Positions 27,891 through 32,731 of a stretch of DNA of 32,731 nt are shown here, one piece after another. Origin of the DNA: Vogesella alkaliphila. GTDB taxonomy: Bacteria; Pseudomonadota; Gammaproteobacteria; Burkholderiales; Chromobacteriaceae. Both the position numbers and the translations under genes were made by a program. Below the pieces are notes generated by a model that saw only the letters and a program-made list of their open reading frames with translations, was not told where the DNA came from and ran no database searches. Within the stretch, counting starts at the first letter, position 1; the number at the start of each line of letters is the position of its first letter. Location: the NCBI RefSeq assembly GCF_014652475.1, contig NZ_BMYW01000003.1, positions 230,236-262,966 of the forward strand, read 5' to 3'.

Positions 27891-30599
27891 TCAGCTCAGC
27901 TGGCCATGGCACTGCTTGTAGCGCTTGCCGCTGCCGCACGGGCAGGCGTCGTTGCGGCCGACGCGCAGGCCCTGGGCCGCCAGCGCGGCGGCGGAGAACG
28001 GGTTGTCGTCGCCGGACACCGCCGACGGCAGCTCGTCGTGGTGCAGCTCCATGCCGGAGACCTGATGCGGGGCCACCGCTTCCACGTCGGCTTCGCTGCG
28101 CACCTGTACCGTCATCAGCACGCCGACCACGCTGCGCTTGATGCGGTCCAGCATGCCGGCGAACAGTTCGAACGCCTCGCGCTTGTACTCCTGCTTCGGG
28201 TTCTTCTGCGCGTAGCCGCGCAGGTGGATGCCCTGGCGCAGGTGGTCCATGGCGGCGAGGTGTTCGCGCCAGTTGTTGTCCAGCATCTGCAGTACCAGAC
28301 CGTGCTCGAACTGGCGCATCGCCGCTTCGCCGGCCTGGCCGACCTTGTCCTGGTAGGCGGCCGCGGCCAGCGCCACGATGCGCTGCTTGATGTCCGGAAT
28401 ATCCAGCGTCGGCTGCTCCTGGAGCCACTGCGCCACCGGCGCGGCGAGCAGGAATTCGCTTTCCAGCGCCTTTTCCAGGCCAGGCAGGTCCCACTGTTCT
28501 TCCATCGATTCCGGCGGCATGTACTGGTCGACGAGGTCGGACAGCACGTCGTCGCGCATGTTGCTGACGATGGCGGACACGTCCTGGTCTTCCAGGATCT
28601 CGTTGCGCTGCTGGTAGATCACCTTGCGCTGGTCGTTGGCGACGTCGTCGTACTCCAGCAGCTGCTTGCGGATGTCGAAGTTGCGGCCTTCCACCTTGCG
28701 CTGCGCGTTCTCGATGGAGCGGGTCACCCAGGCGTGCTCGATGGCCTCGCCGTCCGGCATCTTCAGCTTGTCCATGATCATCGCAACGCGCTCGCCGGCG
28801 AAGATGCGCAGCAGCGGGTCTTCCAGCGACAGGTAGAAGCGGCTGGAGCCGGGGTCGCCCTGGCGGCCGGCACGGCCGCGCAGCTGGTTGTCGATACGGC
28901 GCGATTCGTGGCGTTCGGTACCGATGATGTGCAGGCCGCCGGCGGCCAGCACCTGTTCGTGGCGCTGTTTCCAGTCGGCGCGGATGGCGTCGATGCGCGC
29001 GGCCTTGTCGGTGTCGGACAGCGACTCGTCGGCTTCCACCGCCTTGATTTCCGGCTCCGGATTGCCGCCGAGCACGATGTCGGTACCGCGGCCGGCCATG
29101 TTGGTGGCGACGGTGATCACGCCGGGACGGCCGGCCTGCACGATGATGTCGGCTTCACGCGCGTGTTCCTTGGCGTTGAGCACGTTGTGCACGAGGCCGG
29201 CGTCGCCGAGCAGCTTGGCGACGATTTCCGAGTTCTCGATGCTGGTGGTGCCGACCAGTACCGGCTGGCCGCGTTGCTGGCAGTCGCGGATGTCGGCGAG
29301 GATGGCCGCGTACTTCTCGCGGCTGGAGCGGTAGATCTTGTCCTGGCTGTCCACGCGCACCATCGGGCGGTTGGTCGGGATCACCACCGTCTCCAGGCCG
29401 TAGATGCTCTGGAATTCGAAGGCCTCGGTGTCGGCGGTACCGGTCATGCCGGACAGCTTGCCGTACAGGCGGAAGTAGTTCTGGAAGGTGATCGACGCCA
29501 GCGTCTGGTTCTCGCGGTTGATCTGCACGCCTTCCTTGGCTTCCACCGCCTGGTGCAGGCCGTCGGACCAGCGGCGGCCGGACATCAGGCGGCCGGTGAA
29601 TTCGTCGACGATGATCACCTCGCCGTCCTGCACCACGTAGTGCTGGTCGCGCATGAACAGTGCGTGTGCCTTCAGCGCGGCGCCGAGGTGGTGCATCAGC
29701 GAGATGTTGGCCGCCGAGTACAGGCTGTCGCCGTCCTGCAGCAGGCCCATCTCGGCCATGATCTGTTCCGCGCGCTCGTGGCCGGCCTCGGACAGGAGCA
29801 CGCTGTGCGCCTTCTCGTCCACCCAGTAGTCGCCGTCGCCGTCTTCGGTTTCCTGCTTCTGCAGGCGCGGCGGCACCTGGTTGATCAGCTGGTACATGGC
29901 GACGTTGTCGTCGGCCGGACCGGAGATGATCAGCGGCGTGCGCGCCTCGTCGATCAGGATGGAGTCCACCTCGTCGACCACGGCGAAGTTCAGCTTGCGC
30001 TGCACCTTCTCGCCCAGCGAGAACACCATGTTGTCGCGCAGGTAGTCGAAGCCGAATTCGTTGTTGGTGCCGTAGGTGATGTCGCTGGCGTAGGCGGCCT
30101 TCTTGGCGTCGTGCGGCATCTGGCTGAGGTTGACGCCGACCGACAGGCCGAGGAAGTTGTACAGCCTGGCCATGATGCCGGCGTCGCGGCTGGCCAGGTA
30201 GTCGTTGACGGTGATCACGTGCACGCCGTTACCGGACAGCGCATTCAGGTACACCGGCAGGGTGCCGACCAGGGTCTTGCCCTCGCCGGTACGCATCTCG
30301 GCGATCTTGCCCTGGTGCAGCACCATGCCGCCGATCAGCTGCACGTCGAAGTGGCGCATGTTCAGCACGCGGCGGGAGGCTTCGCGGCAGACGGCGAACG
30401 CCTCCGGCAGCAGCGCGTCCAGCGTTTCGCCCTTGGCATGACGCTCCCGGAATTCGGTGGTCTTGGCCGCCAGCGCTGCGTCGGACAGCGCGGTCATGGT
30501 GCTTTCCATGGCGTTGATGCGCGCCACAACCTGTCGGTATTCCTTCAGCAGGCGTTCGTTGCGGCTGCCGAATACTTTCTTAAGGAGCGTCGAAATCAT
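27891..30599 (-). CDS. secA: Preprotein translocase ATPase SecA
   Basis: This 902-residue motor protein (E. coli 901) drives proteins through SecYEG. ATG at 30599 gives the usual [14 protein letters not shown] start and Walker A M102-R-T-G-E-G-K-T109; an in-frame GTG at 30653 would add 18 non-family residues. D-E-V-D, the G-R-G-T-D-I motif and the preprotein cross-linking region are all intact. The C-terminal zinc tail C886-P-C888-(x8)-C897-H898 is the SecB-binding type. It faces away from dciA and converges with the opp operon. No secM-like leader gene is seen upstream. Confidence 0.98.
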   Translation of the reverse strand: MISTLLKKVFGSRNERLLKEYRQVVARINAMESTMTALSDAALAAKTTEFRERHAKGETLDALLPEAFAVCREASRRVLNMRHFDVQLIGGMVLHQGKIAEMRTGEGKTLVGTLPVYLNALSGNGVHVITVNDYLASRDAGIMARLYNFLGLSVGVNLSQMPHDAKKAAYASDITYGTNNEFGFDYLRDNMVFSLGEKVQRKLNFAVVDEVDSILIDEARTPLIISGPADDNVAMYQLINQVPPRLQKQETEDGDGDYWVDEKAHSVLLSEAGHERAEQIMAEMGLLQDGDSLYSAANISLMHHLGAALKAHALFMRDQHYVVQDGEVIIVDEFTGRLMSGRRWSDGLHQAVEAKEGVQINRENQTLASITFQNYFRLYGKLSGMTGTADTEAFEFQSIYGLETVVIPTNRPMVRVDSQDKIYRSSREKYAAILADIRDCQQRGQPVLVGTTSIENSEIVAKLLGDAGLVHNVLNAKEHAREADIIVQAGRPGVITVATNMAGRGTDIVLGGNPEPEIKAVEADESLSDTDKAARIDAIRADWKQRHEQVLAAGGLHIIGTERHESRRIDNQLRGRAGRQGDPGSSRFYLSLEDPLLRIFAGERVAMIMDKLKMPDGEAIEHAWVTRSIENAQRKVEGRNFDIRKQLLEYDDVANDQRKVIYQQRNEILEDQDVSAIVSNMRDDVLSDLVDQYMPPESMEEQWDLPGLEKALESEFLLAAPVAQWLQEQPTLDIPDIKQRIVALAAAAYQDKVGQAGEAAMRQFEHGLVLQMLDNNWREHLAAMDHLRQGIHLRGYAQKNPKQEYKREAFELFAGMLDRIKRSVVGVLMTVQVRSEADVEAVAPHQVSGMELHHDELPSAVSGDDNPFSAAALAAQGLRVGRNDACPCGSGKRYKQCHGQLS

Positions 30600-30643
30600 T
30601 GTCTGAACATCCAGCGGCCAGCGGGCCGAAAAAAATGGCTTAA

Positions 30644-30649
30644 AGTGTA
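30644..30649 (-). promoter_or_regulatory. Putative extended -10 promoter of secA
   Basis: On the minus strand TGC-TACACT forms an extended -10 (TACACT = 30644-30649) about 45 bases before the secA ATG. No convincing -35 is present. It resembles the lpxC element (TGTGCTAGAAT versus TGTGCTACACT). Confidence 0.45.
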
Positions 30650-30722
30650 GCACACGAACAAGCGGGATAGATGGGGCCGGTTCCGAGCGGAATCAAGATG
30701 CATGGCGAGGAATTGCCGGCCC

Positions 30723-30738
30723 TTGCGGCCAACCTTGC
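30723..30738 (-). repeat. Exact 16/16 copy of the dispersed repeat, secA-dciA divergent gap
   Basis: TTGCGGCCAACCTTGC on the plus strand is the exact reverse complement of GCAAGGTTGGCCGCAA. It lies roughly midway in the 212-base gap (30600-30811) between the divergent genes secA and dciA. Apart from the secA -10 and a weak TAAACT (30779-30784), I see no other signal in the gap. Confidence 0.75.
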
Positions 30739-30811
30739 GCCCGCTGCGGATGGCAGGGCGGGCGGGGCGGTTTGGCGCTAAACTGTGGCTATCCCTTTGC
30801 CCGATCCCATC

Positions 30812-31240
30812 ATGAGCAGCCTGCACCTTACCGCCTTCAGCCGCCGCGACAAGCAGCTGGCCGACCTGACCGCCGCCGCCCACGCCATCCTGGCGCTGGA
30901 CCGTGCGTTCAAGCGCCTGCTGCCGGGGCAGCTCGGCCAGTTCTGCCAGGTGGCCTGCGTGCGCGACGGCGAACTGGTGGTCTACGCCCACAACAGCACC
31001 GTGGCCGCGCGTCTCAAGCTGCTCGGCAACAGCCTGCTGGCGCCGCTGCAGCGCCAGGGCCACCCGCTGCGCAGCCTGCGCGTCAAGGTGCTGCCGACGC
31101 CGCCCAAGCTGCGCAAGCCGAAATCCTTCGCCCTGTCCGAGGCCGGCGTCAGCGCCTTCGACGACGCCGCGCGCCAGATCCGCAACCCGGTGGTGCGCGA
31201 GGCGATGCTGGCCCTGCTGGCCCACCATAAATCGCGCTGA
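30812..31240 (+). CDS. dciA: DciA family protein (DUF721), probable DnaB helicase loader
   Basis: This 142-residue basic protein has the DUF721-type core: a helical start, then C-Q-V-A-C-V-R-D-G-E-L-V-V-Y-A-H-N-S-T-V-A-A-R-L-K-L, resembling the family's strand-helix pattern with the A-x-R-(L/M) segment, followed by L-R-V-K-V and a basic R-K-P-K region. DciA loads the replicative helicase in bacteria that lack DnaC. It lies head to head with secA, a neighbourhood known from many Proteobacteria, which supports the call. ATG 30812 is preferred over GTG 30785. Divergence within DUF721 is high, so the function is inferred. Confidence 0.75.
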   Translation: MSSLHLTAFSRRDKQLADLTAAAHAILALDRAFKRLLPGQLGQFCQVACVRDGELVVYAHNSTVAARLKLLGNSLLAPLQRQGHPLRSLRVKVLPTPPKLRKPKSFALSEAGVSAFDDAARQIRNPVVREAMLALLAHHKSR

Positions 31241-31391
31241 CGGCGCGCCGGACGAAAATGTACCGGCGGGTGTGGTATTCCTGAGCGATTGCCGCGCCGC
31301 CACGGCGGGGAGGCTGGCGGTGGCCGGTGCCGCCGTTTATGCTGCGGTGCAGATGCCGACAGAGCATCCTCAACCGGACATTGCCCAGATC

Positions 31392-32675
31392 ATGACAACC
31401 CTCACCAGCCACCCGTTGCGACGGGTGCTCAACGACGAAGCCCACGCTCGTCCCCCGATCGCCATTCCGTCGCCGGCGCGGCTTTCCACGCTGACCCTGC
31501 TGTTCGACGATGACGACTCCGCGCAGCGCGCCGCCTTCGTCGACCTGTTCCGCCGCCTCGGTCTGCCGCAGCCCGATCCGCGCAGCGCGCACCATACCGG
31601 CATCGCCGGCGACCTCACCGTGCGCTGGGCGCTGCATACCGAATTCGTGCGCTACACCTTCGTGCTGTCCGGCGACTGCGTCGACCCGTTCGAGCGCACC
31701 GCGCTGGACCGGCTGCCGAAGGACTGGCTGGCCAGCCTGCCCGGCGAGCTGATGGTGGCGATCCACGCCGTGCTGCTGCCGGCGTCGCAGGAGGCACCGG
31801 CCAGCGAGATCTCGCAGCGCTGGTTCGGCGGCCACGACCTGATCGGCGCCGAGATCGGCGACAACAACGGCGTCGCCTATACCGACCTGCGCCTGCACCC
31901 GGACGCGCGGCTGAGCGAAGGCTTCGGCCGCTACGTGGTGATCGACCGCAACATGGGGCCGTCGCAGTCCGGGCGCATGCTGCAGCGCCTGTTCGAGATC
32001 GAGACCTACCGCCTGCTGGCGCTCCTGGCGCTGCCGGAGGCGAAGCGGCAGGCGCCGGAGCTGAGCCGCCTCGGCACCCAGCTGCGCAGCGTCACCCAGC
32101 GCATGGCGGAGCAGAGCGACACCGACGCGCTGCTGCTGGACGAGCTGACCGATCTGGCGGCGCAGGGCGAACAGCTGATCGCCGAGAGCCAGTACCGCTT
32201 CGCCGCCGCGCGCGCCTACTACAAGCTGGTGGAACGGCGCATCACCGAGCTGCGCGAGAGCCGGCTGTCGGGGCTGCAGCCGTTCCGCGAATTCATGGAG
32301 CGACGGCTGGTGCCGGCGATGGAGACCTGCGACACCGCGGCCAAGCGCCAGGAGCGGCTGATGGCGCGGCTGCAGCGCAGCACCGCCTTGCTGCGCACGC
32401 GGGTGGAGGTGATGCACGAGGCGCAGAACCGCGCGCTGTTGGCGAGCATGAACAAGCGCGCCGCGTTGCAGCTGAGGCTGCAGGAAACGGTGGAAGGGCT
32501 GTCGGTGGGGGTGCTGACCTACTACGCGATCGGCCTGCTGTCCTATCTGTTCAAGGCCGGCAAGGCGCTGGGCGCGCCGATCAATGCCGAGCTGGCCACC
32601 GGGCTGTCGGTGCCGGTGGTGGCGCTGGCGGTGTGGTGGGGCATGCGGCGCCTGAAGCGCACCGTGTTGCACTGA
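31392..32675 (+). CDS. DUF3422 family membrane-anchored protein
   Basis: This 427-residue protein matches DUF3422: the N-terminus H-P-L-R-R-V-L-N-D-E-A-H-A-R-P-P is the family's signature opening, and the middle has R-W-A-L-H-T-E-F-V-R-Y and a G-R-Y-V-V-I-D segment. A long helical middle (about 230-370) rich in Glu, Arg and Leu looks like coiled coil. Two C-terminal hydrophobic segments (about 377-395 and 400-420) suggest membrane anchoring with the bulk in the cytoplasm. The function is unknown to me. ATG 31353 would add 13 residues; neither start has a clear Shine-Dalgarno. The gap from dciA (31241-31391) has no other gene. Confidence 0.8.
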   Translation: MTTLTSHPLRRVLNDEAHARPPIAIPSPARLSTLTLLFDDDDSAQRAAFVDLFRRLGLPQPDPRSAHHTGIAGDLTVRWALHTEFVRYTFVLSGDCVDPFERTALDRLPKDWLASLPGELMVAIHAVLLPASQEAPASEISQRWFGGHDLIGAEIGDNNGVAYTDLRLHPDARLSEGFGRYVVIDRNMGPSQSGRMLQRLFEIETYRLLALLALPEAKRQAPELSRLGTQLRSVTQRMAEQSDTDALLLDELTDLAAQGEQLIAESQYRFAAARAYYKLVERRITELRESRLSGLQPFREFMERRLVPAMETCDTAAKRQERLMARLQRSTALLRTRVEVMHEAQNRALLASMNKRAALQLRLQETVEGLSVGVLTYYAIGLLSYLFKAGKALGAPINAELATGLSVPVVALAVWWGMRRLKRTVLH

Positions 32676-32699
32676 GTCGTCATCCTGGCGGCCAAGGCG

Positions 32700-32715
32700 G
32701 CAAGGTTGGCCGCAA
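32700..32715 (+). repeat. Exact 16/16 copy of the dispersed repeat after the DUF3422 gene
   Basis: GCAAGGTTGGCCGCAA lies 25 bases past the stop codon at the right edge of the window. A partial GGCGGCCAAGG precedes it (about 32687-32697), so a further inverted pair may be degenerate here. Confidence 0.75.
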
Positions 32716-32731
32716 CGCAAACCGGCCCGAC

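Noticed and set aside
27906-30650. 914-codon open frame on the plus strand opposite secA
   Set aside because: It is an antisense mirror of a high-GC gene, with His/Val/Ala/Leu-rich low-quality sequence. SecA on the minus strand is beyond doubt.
30600-30653. 18-residue N-terminal extension of secA from GTG 30653
   Set aside because: SecA proteins begin at the M-I-S-T-L-L-K-K segment, and the extension would cover the putative promoter region.

Overview
The window is high-GC chromosomal DNA from a Gram-negative bacterium, most likely a betaproteobacterium of the order Neisseriales, Chromobacteriaceae-like (Vogesella or Chromobacterium relatives). This placement is inferred from protein character: an LpxC/LPS lineage, a CNP1-like protein, a DUF3422 protein, a meso-DAP type MurE and beta-type dcw gene order. 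No rRNA was available to test it. I saw no mobile element, phage gene, CRISPR array, tRNA or rRNA.

Region 1 (1-16906, + strand) is a complete, tightly packed division and cell wall (dcw) cluster: mraZ, rsmH, ftsL, ftsI, murE, murF, mraY, murD, ftsW, murG, murC, ddl, ftsQ, ftsA, ftsZ. Most junctions overlap by a few bases or are separated by under 80 bases. The cluster opens with a good sigma-70 promoter (143-171). Three TGGGN boxes in exact 10-base register (181-205) follow it and match the known MraZ operator. Together the genes make UDP-MurNAc-pentapeptide (MurC, D, E, F, Ddl), then lipid I and lipid II (MraY, MurG), polymerise and cross-link it at the septum (FtsW, FtsI), and build the Z ring and divisome (FtsZ, FtsA, FtsQ, FtsL). 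lpxC (17002-17916) follows with its own extended -10 and a strong bidirectional terminator.

Region 2 (17985-21743) has psd on the minus strand with its own -10, then a minus-strand pair (a TANGO2/NRDE-like protein and a CNP1-like periplasmic protein). Divergent from these on the plus strand are a TusA-family protein and pyrC.

Region 3 (21744-27687) is a five-gene oligopeptide ABC transporter, oppA-oppB-oppC-oppD-oppF. It has a promoter, a leader hairpin, a long hairpin between oppA and oppB, and a clear rho-independent terminator.

Region 4 (27838-32731) holds secA (minus), the divergent DnaB-loader-type gene dciA (DUF721), and a DUF3422 membrane protein. In many relatives lpxC, dciA and secA are adjacent; here about 10 kb of other genes separate lpxC from the other two.

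The most unusual signal is a dispersed short repeat with consensus GCAAGGTTGGCCGCAA. It occurs as exact or near copies, mostly in the small intergenic gaps, and three times as inverted pairs. It behaves like a DNA-uptake-type or REP-type genomic signature and is not explained by any gene. Otherwise the window is largely conserved core genome, and I did not find a convincing new multi-gene system.
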